The notes below the pieces were generated by a model, which had not been told where the DNA came from, ran no database searches, and was given only the letters and a program-made list of their open reading frames with translations. A stretch of DNA of 64,000 nt from Ornithodoros turicata (Eukaryota > Arthropoda > Arachnida > Ixodida > Argasidae): contig NC_088203.1 in the NCBI RefSeq assembly GCF_037126465.1, positions 82,770,668 through 82,834,667 on the forward strand. Reading direction: 5' to 3'. A program made the position numbers and the translations under genes. Within the stretch, counting starts at the first letter, position 1. The number at the start of each line of letters is the position of its first letter. Below, in pieces: positions 13,031-23,500 of the stretch.

Positions 13031-13239
13031 AATGTCTTCACGGCGGGGGAGGGGGGAAACGACGTTGAATATCATATTTCTTTACAGCGTTTCCATATTT
13101 GGAGTCCACAAGGAATTCTTCGCTCTCTTTCCTCTCGACGCTCTAATGAGAGATCATTCCCGGTCTTCTCTTGCAATTTTGTTACGTATTCATTTTGCGA
13201 AAGTTTATTGCATTCCGCATGCCTCGCTCTGTTTCTGTA

Positions 13240-15657
13240 GAGGGTGGGTGCAGATAAAGTAGCCTCACATTTTTGCACGTATGGCGTTCCCTGCTTACCG
13301 CATGAAATTCCGGTGGCGCGGGATGACGCGTTTATCTGGTAGAAACGCACAAAAATCATAGCAACCCAACTCCACGTAACAAAAAGTTATCCACGCAAAC
13401 GTTGCTCTCCGTGCATCCCGATTTTCCTATGCAGAAGTCAATAAGGCGGTCACGGCACAGTTGCGTCTAGCTATCACAGTAAATCATTTTACACCTTTAT
13501 TCACTCAAAACAGGTGTATTGTTATAAAAAACACAATTTTCTATCCCGCTGATTGAAGCAAATGGTGTAAAAAGAGCATCATTAAAGGTGTAACATTGAC
13601 ATACACCACATTTTATCTCATGTTGATCATTAAGAGTGTAAAAAGAGGTGTTGAAAAAGGTGCCTACGTTCTATACACCCTTTTTACACCCCATTTGATC
13701 TGGGAATATGGTGTTGAAAATTGTGTTTTAAGTCGTGAAAGAAAAATTATATGCATCTGACCGCTCCTCTCATTAGGTAATCACATTATAGACGATAGCC
13801 TGAGTTAAAAACACAATATTTGGCAGGGAGGGATGTCAGGAAGTTAGCTGATATCTTTGACTCGTTGCAGGCGTACGCGTTAATTGCAAAGACACATTCT
13901 CGTCACAGTTACAGACGAGTTCTGCTACACTACGCTTAACGAACGAACGCCAACAAATTGTATTTCAGTATATGACCCATCTGGTACGCCAATATAGGCT
14001 ACCGAGGGCGCCCGGTCTCGTTGCTGGCATTTTCTGAAGATCGCAGCATCGTAACGCCGCTCATTGCACGAGCACGGACAGCGTTACGATGCTGTGATCT
14101 TCACCTCTTCCGTTACGCTTGTCCCACAGTGTTGCGGCTTTTTTTTTTCTTTTTTTTTACTCAGTCACAGTGTTGCTAGGACCATGATGGGTGCCTGTGG
14201 CTGGAACTGTGCCGTGTCCAGTGCGGTTGTTGCCGTACAAGTAAAAACGTCGGACTGCATGGCTCGGCATGCTGCCGCGGGAGCTTCATCCTAAGGGGCG
14301 TTTTCAATAGAATACTCCCCTTTTAAAGGAGTACAGAGGGCCATCCAACAAAAATTCAGATTAAGACATCTGATGAAAGTGTGTGTGTCATTATACCGAA
14401 TAGCGCAAAAGGTTTTGATGTGTGCAATTTGTTTCCCAGAAAAAAACTCACATAAACATAGCTCCGCGCCTTCACCCTTAACTCGCCACTCAAGCTATAA
14501 CGAGGATGAGGAGGAATGATGGCACGTCACCGATGACGGCATAAGGAGACTCGTTCTGGTTTGCCGGTCAGTGGGGGTCAGCGCATTGTCCCTTTGCCGC
14601 CGTAAACCTGTTTCGCCAGTTTTCCCATAGAATTGGGGATAGAAAGAGCGGCCGAAGCATTACCGAGCAAGGAGAAAGGCTTTATCAGAACCCTGAACAG
14701 CCGAGTAGCAGACGACAGCGGAGTAGCAGACAACATTTCTCTAGGCCAATCAGCGAGCGTTCTCCTTATAGCGTCAGCGCAAGGTTCCAGGCAGATCACA
14801 GGCTGGTACTGCTCTTCACCACCGTTGCGCACGGTCGCTTTTTGCGGCGTATTTTAAATTCAATTTCTGCGATAATCATGACTCTGTGGTGTAGATTACT
14901 TCGCATGGTGCATCTTACTGGCAAACTTAACAGTTTTATAGGAAGAAACCTGGGTGTTAAAAATGACTTCTGTGCTACTTTAAGGGTGTTCTTGTTTTTC
15001 AACACCAACTTTAAGAGTGGTTTATGAGGAATACACCTAATTAAAGGGCGTTTCAGAAAACACCCACACTTCATGGTGTAAAAAAAGGAGTGCGCCATGG
15101 GACAAGCATGTGCTTAAAAACGGTGTAAAATGATCTACTGTGTACCGCTATGCGTACCAGATCTCGTTTTGTTTCTGTGTAGGTGGCACCCCAGCGGTAG
15201 GGCGATGCAACATGCAACTGTGCTACACTGCAATGTCCCATTGGAAATACACGGAGCGAAATTCACGTTGCTAATGATTTTATTGCGCAGAGTTTGGTGA
15301 CAATGATTTTCTTTCTTTTTTTTTTTTTCGATTTGCACCGCATAAAGATCCAGAAAAGATCTTCCCGGAACAGCACCGCAAGCGGTACTGCCCCGACGAC
15401 CTTGTTATCGGCGGCGCGTTCAAAGACACGGCCCACCCAGGGGCTGACCGCGTTATCAAGGGGCCCTTCTCCAAATATGAAGGACCGGCTCCCTTTCGCC
15501 TCCCTCCACCGCGAAAGATCCTAGCCAAAAGGCGAAAGATCAATACGCGGATTTGAAGGGAGACCAGAGCATAAATGCACCGTCCTGTGCCGCCGGAAGT
15601 TCGTACGGAATGCAGGGAACGCGAAAATGTGGGGCTACTTTATCTGCACCCACCCTG
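13240..15657. mobile_element. TA-flanked element with GAGGGTGGGTGCAG termini, split by another element
   Basis: Left text AGGGTGGGTGCAGATAAAG then TAGCCTCACATTTT recurs inverted at 15580-15657 (AAAATGTGGGGCTAC, TATCTGCACCCACCCT). TA lies at 13238-13239 and 15658-15659, as in Tc1/mariner-type insertions. The inverted ends are about 85 bases. Most of the interior is taken by the element at 13475-15142. Confidence 0.6.
13475..15142. mobile_element. Non-autonomous element with GGTGTAAAA subterminal repeats
   Basis: Ends CACAGTAAATCATTTTACAC and inverse of CACAGTAGATCATTTTACAC. Variants of GGTGTAAAAA recur densely at 13490-13700 and 14940-15130. No recognisable protein lies inside. A 22-bp inverted pair (14035-14056 / 14081-14102, core CAGCATCGTAACGC) lies in the middle. 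Confidence 0.5.
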
Positions 15658-15932
15658 TATATTCATGGTACATTCAAAAGCATTCAAATGCTTTTCGTAA
15701 AGCACAGAAATAAGAACACAACGCACAGTTGCATGTTTCTTGTCATCTTTTTTTTAATTGTTATTTTTATGTGATTTGTGATGAAGTTATGCGATGCAGT
15801 CATGAGCTGATCAAAAAGTATCCATTTTAGATTAGAGGACTCCTAGAAATGGACTTCACCGCACTGCACGCTCCTCACTGTAAAAAAAAAAGAAAAGAAC
15901 TTCACCGCATGACACGCTCACCTCCAACCGTA

Positions 15933-16181
15933 CACTCTTAAAAATGAGTTTCACCGCATAGCACGCAACTAGCCAACCATCACCTCGAATGATATCGTTA
16001 TCTGCCCTGATTTGTTGAAAACGGGAGGCGTACGCCTTTTTTGTGACACTTATGCTGTTCATAATTGTCACAAAAAAGGCGCACACCTTCCGTTTTCAAC
16101 AAATCGGGACAGATAACGATATCAGTCGAGATGGTGGTTGGCTTGTAGCGTGCTATGCGGTGAAACTCATTTTTAAGAGTG
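15933..16181. mobile_element. Foldback MITE family A, complete, TA duplication
   Basis: Ends CACTCTTAAAAATGAGTTTC / inverse, TA on both sides (15931-15932, 16182-16183). Subfamily with GATTTGTTGAAAACGGGAG arms. A left-end fragment of another copy precedes it at 15888-15930. Confidence 0.9.
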
Positions 16182-16183
16182 TA

Positions 16184-16380
16184 TGTGCGAATATGATAGG
16201 GTTATCGTTTGTCATTCGAAGAGAGAAGGGGGCGTACGCCTTTTTGTGTCAATTATCATGTATCCAAATCGACGCAAAAAGGCGTACCCCCCCCCTCTCT
16301 CCACCAGTCAGAGGCGATAACCCTATCACTCCTAGCAATGATTGGAGCAGAGCGTGCTATGCGATGAAGCTTTAGAGTGT
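16184..16380. mobile_element. Foldback MITE family A, left-truncated
   Basis: Hairpin centre and right arm of the CATTCGAAGAGAG subfamily, ending in TTTAGAGTGTA; the outer left arm is missing where it meets the copy at 15933. Confidence 0.75.
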
Positions 16381-16381
16381 A

Positions 16382-16601
16382 CACTGTTAAAACAGAACTT
16401 CACCACATCACGCGCTCAGCCAACCATCATTCCGAATGATATCATTCTGTGTCATGATTTGTTTAAAACAGGGGGGAGACGCCTATCTGGGACAAGATAA
16501 TCTGTCCCAGGTAGGCGCCTCCTCCCATTTTCAACAAATCAATACACAGATTTATAGTTGGCTATGAGCGTGCTATGTGGTGAAGTTCTGTTTTAACAGT
16601 G
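16382..16601. mobile_element. Foldback MITE family A, complete, divergent centre
   Basis: Ends CACTGTTAAAACAGAACTTC / inverse, TA on both sides. The centre reads GACGCCTATCTGGGACAAG and its inverse, differing from other copies on both arms together. Confidence 0.85.
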
Positions 16602-16603
16602 TA

Positions 16604-16757
16604 GCCAACCCATCTCGAATGATATCGTCATCAGCTCTGATTTGTTAAAAACCGGAGGCGTACACCTTTTCTGTGACAATTATAAACAACGTAAGTGTCA
16701 CTGAAACATGCGTACTCCTCCCGTTCTGAACAAGTCAGCGCAGATGACGTTCGTGAA
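16604..16757. mobile_element. Foldback MITE family A, both ends truncated
   Basis: Central hairpin (GATTTGTTAAAAACCGGAG ... CTCCCGTTCTGAACAAGTC) without the terminal CACTCTTAAA, packed between two other copies. Confidence 0.7.
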
Positions 16758-16761
16758 GGTA

Positions 16762-17915
16762 CACTCTAAAAACAGCACTTCACCGCATAGCACGCTGTGC
16801 GCCAACCACTGCCACGAATGAGAGTGTTATCGCTTCTGATTCGAAGAGAGAGTTGGGCTTACGCCTTTTTGTGGCAATTTGGATATAGTACAGGGTGTTT
16901 CAAAAAACGTGTCACTCAGACTTTATAAAAAAAACGGGGCGACGGAAAAATACGGGGTAAACGGCACTTGTGTCGCAACTGAATTTGCCATCTTGCAAAA
17001 ATATTTTCATTTGATTTTAATTAAAAGAAATTGAATTTCTTTAATTGAACTTCGAAATTTCCCAAGTCAACCTCACGTTTTTTTTTTTACAGAATTAGAG
17101 AGCCCGTAGCGAACTTAGTCAGAACCACCAAGAAATCCGCTCGATATTGCAAAGGGAACTGCCCAAAAAAAGTCCCGGAGTCGAGGCTTCAGAGTTTCGG
17201 GTATTCAACGGCGCACCAAATCCGTCGCAAAGATGCGCGGAGGGCAGGACATGTCCCTGCCCCCATGAAGCTAGAGCAGTTTATCGCCGGATCGGCGTGC
17301 AGCACAAGACGCCCCGATAACAAGGCGGGTGACATTCCACCATCGTTGATAAGCGGCAAACAAAAATGATTCCGCCTCTTTTTTCCCGCCTGTTTTTTTT
17401 CTCGACCTTCTATCTTTCATGGGGGCAGGAGCAACTCCTCCTCTCCACGAATTTTTGCGTCTGATTTCGTGCGCCGTTGAATACCCGAAACTTCGAAGCC
17501 TCAATTTCGGGAATTTTTTTGGGCAGTCCCATTTGCAATATCGAGCGGATTTCTTGGTGGATCTAACTAAGTTCGCTACGGGCTCTCTAACTCCGTAAAA
17601 AAAAAAACGTTAGGTTGACTTGGGAAATTTTGGAGTTCAATTAAAGAAATTCAATTTATTTTAATTAAAATCAAATGAAAATATTTTTGCAAGATGGCAA
17701 ATTCAGTTGCCACACAAATGCCGTTCACCCCGTATTTTTCCGTCGCCCCGTTTTTTTTATAAAGTCCGAATGACACGTTTTTTGAAACACCCTTTATGAA
17801 AATTGCCACAAAAAGGCGTACGCCCCCTCTCTTCGAATCAGAAGCGATAACCGTATCATTCTTGGCAACGGTTGGCACACAGTGTGCTATGCGGTGAAGT
17901 TCTGTTTTTAGAGTG
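16762..17915. mobile_element. Foldback MITE family A split by a 904-bp insertion
   Basis: Left arm 16762-16890 and right arm 17795-17915 form a normal copy (TA at 16760-16761 and 17916-17917). The inner element at 16891-17794 sits in its hairpin loop. Confidence 0.85.
16891..17794. mobile_element. 904-bp mariner-like foldback element with ~400-bp arms
   Basis: Begins CAGGGTGTTTCAAAAAACGT and ends in the inverse of AAGGGTGTTTCAAAAAACGT, flanked by TA (16889-16890, 17795-17796). The arms remain paired inward (for example TTTTCATTTGATTTTAATTA and its inverse) to a loop near 17270-17400, giving a hairpin of about 400 base pairs. No intact transposase. Confidence 0.85.
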
Positions 17916-17924
17916 TAGATACGT

Positions 17925-18000
17925 TCAGATAACAAGATATCATTCGTGACAATGGTTGACCAGGAGCGTGCTATGTGGTGAAGTTCATTTTTAAGGGTGT
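17925..18000. mobile_element. Foldback MITE family A, right-half fragment
   Basis: Right arm only: GATATCATTCGTGACAATGG ... GGTGAAGTTCATTTTTAAGG. Confidence 0.65.
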
Positions 18001-18283
18001 GTATTTATGAGAAGTACAACAATTAAGGATTTGAAGCTTAGTCAACATGCAAATAGTTCACTGCCGAAACCGCATACTTAGCCCAGAGCAGTTTTTGATT
18101 TGCGTTTGTGCGTACTCTTCGCACCTGAGCGATGAAGGGGAAAGAATATTCACAGTCTAGTCTGGTAGTAGTAAAAATCCATGTAATGAAGCACTCTTTG
18201 GAATAAAACTTTAATATTCGCAAGCTTTCGTGCAGAACCTGCATTTCATCAGGTGAAAATATACATTAAATAAACGAAAACAC

Positions 18284-18490
18284 CCGGAATCAGTGTCTAT
18301 ACGGAATGATGCAGTTCCATTTCCTGATTTGTTGCAAATGTGAAGTACTTCTTTTTGTGACACTTTGAACATATGCTAATCGCTACAAAGAGGCGTGCGC
18401 TCGACCCTCTCCTATAAGCGACAACTCTGCCATTCTGCGTTGTGGCCGGCACAGATCATGTCGTGCGGTGAAGTTCTGCTTTCAGAGTGT
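18284..18490. mobile_element. Foldback MITE family A, decayed copy
   Basis: Degenerate hairpin with CTGATTTGTTGCAAATG, TTTTTGTGACACTTTGAAC and right end GGTGAAGTTCTGCTTTCAGA. It lies before candidate exon 1b. Confidence 0.6.
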
Positions 18491-18797
18491 GTATGTGCTC
18501 AGCTCGCGTGACAACCCGCGTGACCTCCTGGTTGTTGTGTCAACAAAGCGCAAACCAAAGGCACACGCACAAACCGGAAGCCGATGACGAAGTTCGTACG
18601 AATGGCGCGTGAATCGACGCCGTTTTCAGTCAACAGAACACAGTCTGTCTGTATCCGCCGGCAGTCTTGGTTGATTTCGAGCGCTACCGAAGCCTACTCG
18701 GATTATTTTCAAGTCTTCAACGGTGCTTTTCATATTGGGCCCCGCCCTCTTTTGAACTGAGTTAGCAAGTAGCTTGTGCAAATCGTGTTTGTGCAAG

Positions 18798-18881
18798 ATG
18801 AGGATCCCGATTCAACAGGCAGCCTCCTTCAATGAGGCTAACGAGAGGTACCAGCTCGCCGTCAAACGACTTGTCTTCCGG
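18798..18881 (+). CDS. Pde8: Candidate alternative first coding exon (1b) of PDE8
   Basis: An ATG with A at -3 opens 28 codons (starts MRIPIQQAAS, ends VKRLVFR) followed by a donor, CGG|GTGAGG, in phase 0. It lies 1.6 kb before exon 2 in a stretch free of recognisable repeats, with a CCCCGCCC Sp1-like site near 18739. Its last residues (RLVFR) resemble those of candidate exon 1a (LLFRK), which suits two alternative promoters feeding one exon 2. No TATA box was seen. Transcript evidence is needed. Confidence 0.42.
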
Positions 18882-18954
18882 GTGAGGTAGCTGGCTGTGT
18901 TTTCTGTAACCCTGGTATGCGTTCATAACCCGCGCTTTCCAAACAGGACTTTCT

Positions 18955-19290
18955 AGTCAAATATTACCTCGAATGACATCCTTGTCTCCCCCTATTTGTT
19001 GATACTACGAGGCGTACACTCTTAAAAATGAACTTCACCGCATAGCGCGCTCCTAGCCAGCCATCATCTCGAATGATATCGTTATCTGCCCTGATTTGTT
19101 GAAAACGGGAGGCGTACGCCTTTTTCTGATACTTATGCTCTTCATAATTGTCACAAAAAGGCGTCCCATTTTCAACAAATCAGGGCAGATAACGATATCC
19201 ACCGAGATTATGGTTGGCTAGGAACGTGCTATGCGGTGAAGTTCATTGATAAAGAGTGTACGCCTGTTTGTGACTTATGGAGTTAATGTT
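18955..19290. mobile_element. Foldback MITE family A copy interrupted by another copy
   Basis: Left part 18955-19016 ends ...GAGGCGTA; right part resumes at 19259 as TACGCCTGTTTGTGAC. The interrupted word is GGCGTACGCC at the hairpin centre. Confidence 0.7.
19017..19258. mobile_element. Foldback MITE family A inserted in a sister copy
   Basis: Ends CACTCTTAAAAATGAACTTC / inverse with TA on both sides. The TA is the centre of GGCGTACGCC in the host copy at 18955-19290. Confidence 0.88.
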
Positions 19291-19299
19291 AGCTCTCGA

Positions 19300-19860
19300 A
19301 AAAGAAAAAAAAAACATTACACCTTGTGCTTTCCATAAATGAGGAGGGCGTATTATTCTGTGCAATGGGTGAACTTCACGGTGTTGTGTGGCTATCGTGC
19401 GTTTGAATTTGACGAAAATTGATTGGATGAATTCAACTAACTCTCCTAACAAACTTCATCGTTCTCGATAAATGTGTTGACTATCATACTGCAATATCAG
19501 ATTAGCGCCTATTCAATGTAAGTAACCTCAGCCACTGCAAAAACATTTTCATTTTATGTGGTCGTGATAAGAGAAAGGTAAACAGAATGCTCAACACATA
19601 TTACACTTGCACGGTGTTCTAGGCTGCCTCTATCGCGCAATTGCAATTTGTGTGACCAATTGCCGGTTCAGTATTTGACATTTCGTACTCCGAAGAATAT
19701 TTGCTTTAAATTACACGGCCATTAGTGGCAGGTTTTGAATGCTTAAAACCCTTTTGTTCGTGAATTGCCCGCAATTTTCCCGAATTTTAAGAGAGCTCGA
19801 AAATTTCGAGCAGAAATTAACAAATTGAAAACAATGATACCATCGCAAACTTTATTTTCG
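19300..19860. other. Intronic or upstream sequence, nothing recognised
   Basis: AT-rich, with no pairable repeat and no coding potential that I trust. Confidence 0.35.
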
Positions 19861-19881
19861 CACTTTGGCTGCTAGTAAGTA

Positions 19882-20119
19882 CACTCTTAAAAATGAACTT
19901 CACCACATAGCACGCTCCTAGCCAACCATCACCCCGAATGACAACGTTCTCGCCTTAGATTTGTTGAAAACGGGAGGAGGAGCCTATTTTGTGCCGTGCA
20001 TAACGGGCACAAAATAGGCTCCTCCTCCCGTTTTCAGCAAATCAGGGGCGAGAACGTTGTCATTCGGGATGATGGTTGGCTAGGAGCGTGCTATGTGGTG
20101 AAGTTCATTTCTAAGAGTG
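19882..20119. mobile_element. Foldback MITE family A, complete, GGAGCCTATTTTGTGCC subfamily
   Basis: Ends CACTCTTAAAAATGAACTTC / inverse, TA on both sides (19880-19881, 20120-20121). The centre is GGAGGAGCCTATTTTGTGCC and inverse, shared with the copy at 51127 but not with the other subfamilies. Confidence 0.9.
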
Positions 20120-20324
20120 TAGTTGAACTGCTTTACGTCACACGTGCGTGCAATACCGCTTTAATTAATATGTGTAATAAATTAATCCCAAAACATATCA
20201 CAAAGTGAGGCAATCAGGTCACGAATATTAGCGCCTAGATTTCGCAACATTCAACACATGCGAATATGTGAACAAAAGAGAAACTGATGTTCTGAGGCTG
20301 GAACAACATATAGAAGGGACAGAT

Positions 20325-20400
20325 ACAACAATCCAGAAGATGTGGGTTCGATCCCTACAGCTGGCTAACCTTTTCAGTGACTTTCATCTTTCAACGCGAA
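20325..20400 (+). mobile_element. tRNA-derived SINE 3' fragment
   Basis: Box B-type GTGGGTTCGATCCCTAC, then GCTGGCTAACCTTTTCAGTG, ACTTTCATCTTTCAACG. The same tail type recurs at 35776-35860 on the other strand. It lies about 120 bases before PDE8 exon 2. Confidence 0.5.
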
Positions 20401-20521
20401 TATGTGCCCCCTGCGCGACTCGCCAAAGAAGGAAAGAGGAGGTCACGAGATTAAAGAGTTAGACCGTATACTCCGTCTTCGCTGTCACAAAAGTAATTGT
20501 CACCATCTTATCTCTTTTCAG

Positions 20522-20578
20522 AAAGGAACGGTTGCGCTCAAGTTTGGCTCCATGTATCTAACTGTACCAACAGTCAGG
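20522..20578 (+). CDS. Pde8: PDE8 exon 2 (residues 1-19)
   Basis: TTTTCAG acceptor and AGG|GTAAGG donor, phase 0 to 0. It encodes [14 protein letters not shown]..., matching the segment just before the receiver-like domain of human PDE8 (x-x-FGPMRL). The 72-base intron after it is the shortest canonical type in the gene. Confidence 0.88.
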
Positions 20579-23500
20579 GTAAGGACACATCGCACCAAAA
20601 AGGAAGGTGGCCCCAGACTCCGTCCTTGACACTCCTTGCTGCCCGCGTAGGTTTTGTTCGTGTTTATGAAGGAAGACAACCAGTACCAGGCGTTGAAGTG
20701 GTCTGCAGAGAAGATGCACTACGAATGCCAGCTGTCAACGTCAGCCGACGCGGCCGTCGAGAGCTACCTCAACAGCCAGCCGCACCTCGTCTTCATCGAT
20801 GCTCGGAGTAGGAATGCCATCGACCCAGTCACATTATGCAGGCAGGTCAATTCTTTATGTGTGTGCACAATGTGAAAAGGGGATCACACAGCCGGTGAAT
20901 ACATGAATGACAATAGGCTAGACTCCTGTGGAAGTTTGTGATGAACTTGGAGAATAACATTAGGTAAAAGGTTCGTGAGTTATAGAACTCCAGGGGTAGA
21001 AAAAGCAATACAAATCAGAAAAGGTATGACGAGAAGTAACGTAGAAAGTAACACGCACTCTGTTCTAATATTTCGGCTATCAGATGAAGCCTTCTCAGTG
21101 ATTTATCCAGACCCCCCCCCTACACCCCCCTAACACCCCCTAACTTTTTCACCTGTGTACCCCCGACAGGGGGTGCCCTTCCGATTTCAGCTTTACACAC
21201 TCTTAAAAATGAACTTCACCGCATAGCACGCTCCTAGCCAACCATCATCTTGAATGATATCGTTATCTTCCCTGATTTGTTGAAAACGGGAGGCGTACGC
21301 ATTTTTTGTGACACTTATGCTGTTCATAATTATCACAAAAAGGCGTACGCCTCCCGATTTCAACAAATCAGGACAGATAACGATATCATTTGAGATTATG
21401 GTTGGCTAGGAGCGTGCTATCCCAAGCAGCACAATGCACTGAAAGTCGAGTGCAATAGGGGTGGACGGCATGTGTCTTATCAATGCTCTTTAGTTTCACA
21501 AGTCTGTTCAAGGCCTTCCACCTACCCGTCCACCCCTATTGCACTCGACTTTCAGTACATTGTGCTGCCTGGGATGCGGTGAAGTTCATTTTTAAGAGTG
21601 CACAGATGTTGGTAATGATATGTTAAGCTGTAATGACGTAACTATGACCCCACCCCAATTTTATTCAATACCTCTCCGGCCTCCATGCTTGGGATTCTGG
21701 ATAAACCATTGAGTCTTCGTTCTGCAGTGCCACGCGAAAAGAAATAGCCTTCAAAATATCTACTGTGTCGAAACCACGTTTCAAGTTGCACTCACAGTGA
21801 ATATGCGCTCCTAGCACACAACTTCACATGAGTGTCATAAAGAAATTTATGCTTCCTGCTTTTCACGAATCACTGGAAAGAACGGTGTCATTTGGGATGA
21901 CGGTTGGCTAGGAGACTGTTGGTTCTGTTTCCGTCCAGTTGGCTGTTTTCTTTTAACTATTGTGTCACCTCTATCAAGTACTTCACAAACGAGGAATAAA
22001 TCGCCTTTCACCGCTAAGTTCTTGAACAGTTGTCGAGCGGTCGCCGTGTTGCCATGTTGATTTCACGAGAGTGATCCGGAAAGATGTGATCACACTTTTT
22101 CAGTCGTTGAACCGTAAAATGTATCAACCTTGTGACCCAGCGCTCTGCGCTCTGATTGGCTGACAACGATAGGGATTCAGAATTGGGAAGCACTTACGAT
22201 TCCATAAAACCCCTTAGTAGCGCTGAGGTTTCGACAAATGTAAAGCGCATCCGTGACTTCGTTGTAACGATCGACACGCTGAACGTTTCACAGTCATCGC
22301 TCAGAATCGGTTATATCAAAGCTGGAACGGAAAACGTCCATCCGATATTAGTGGGCCACTAAAGAACACATCTCGGACAGGGACATTTTTTTCATAAGCA
22401 GCGAGCAGCTTTCATTTCCAGCAAGCAGCTTATAGCAATTCAGAAAGCTTCACTTAAGAGACTCGTTTCGAACATGGGAATGGAAAAGGACCGGCTAATG
22501 GAGGATATGAACGTAAGCTTGCCATAACCGATGACTAGGGGTTTAAAGAGCACGCGAAGGATGCTGCAGTTCCTTCTCAAAGTGGAGTCCCTCTCCATGA
22601 ACTTTTCGTTTTCACTGCGGCGAATTGTGCCATAAGTGACACGCACTTTTGCTCGAGGGGACTGGACCTGTAGGGGGCGCGGGATGTCTCGTCCCCTCCT
22701 CGAGAAAGCGTGTAAATGAATGATTGATTGATTGATTGATTGACTGCTGACATCTCTCCGTGAGGTGCTCGGAGATGAGGAGACCGCCGCAAGTAGCACC
22801 GCGGCCTGTCGGTATAGGGGGAGAGATTTCTGTTGGAAATGAGACTTCACAGCAGGTCGCTACGGTGACGATAAGTCACACGGACCTGATTACGTCACGT
22901 CAGGAGATCGTGCCAGACCTTTACGGTCGCACTGCTGCCGACTACTTTGTCATGATACTTCTTTTCTTTTTTATATATACTAATTGCGCAGTGGCGAGGC
23001 ACCACGCTCTTCCTCACTCCCCTAACATGTACTGGTTTCCACGCATTAGAATCTAAAGACGCTTGCCAAATCATTCGTGTCATCCCCACCCTTACAGGGA
23101 CAGCCTAGTATTGGACGCCTGGGTCTTACAGTATCTGTGTGGGCCAGCCTCGACGGTGCTTCGCCTGAGACTCATCGTTAAACATAAGCGCGTAGAATAC
23201 GATGGACGATGAGAAGCACAAGGGATTCTACTGGTCTTCTCTCGTTCTGAGGCGAATCGCCTTTAAGGGCTCGTAAAATTTGGCCACGGAGAAAAGTGTT
23301 GCGTCGTCGCATGTTACAACCAGAGAAAGTCGTTACATATGTTCCCCCAAACTTTACCGCGTTATGTACCTTCCTCTTTGCAGGACAATTCGTGGTTTTA
23401 GGGGAAGCCAGTTTTCGTGTATAGTAGCAGTTGTAAAGAAAGGGTGAGTGTTTCTCCTGGGTATTTAGAGAACTTTCGTGAGATGCACGTTCAAATGTGC

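Noticed and set aside
20842..20851. Canonical donor CAG|GTCAAT for PDE8 exon 3
   Set aside because: It leaves phase 0 and exon 4 then reads a stop at its sixth codon; the alignment to human PDE8 also breaks.
22156..22362. 68-codon open frame in PDE8 intron 3
   Set aside because: No splice sites in the required phase and no similarity to the receiver-like domain.
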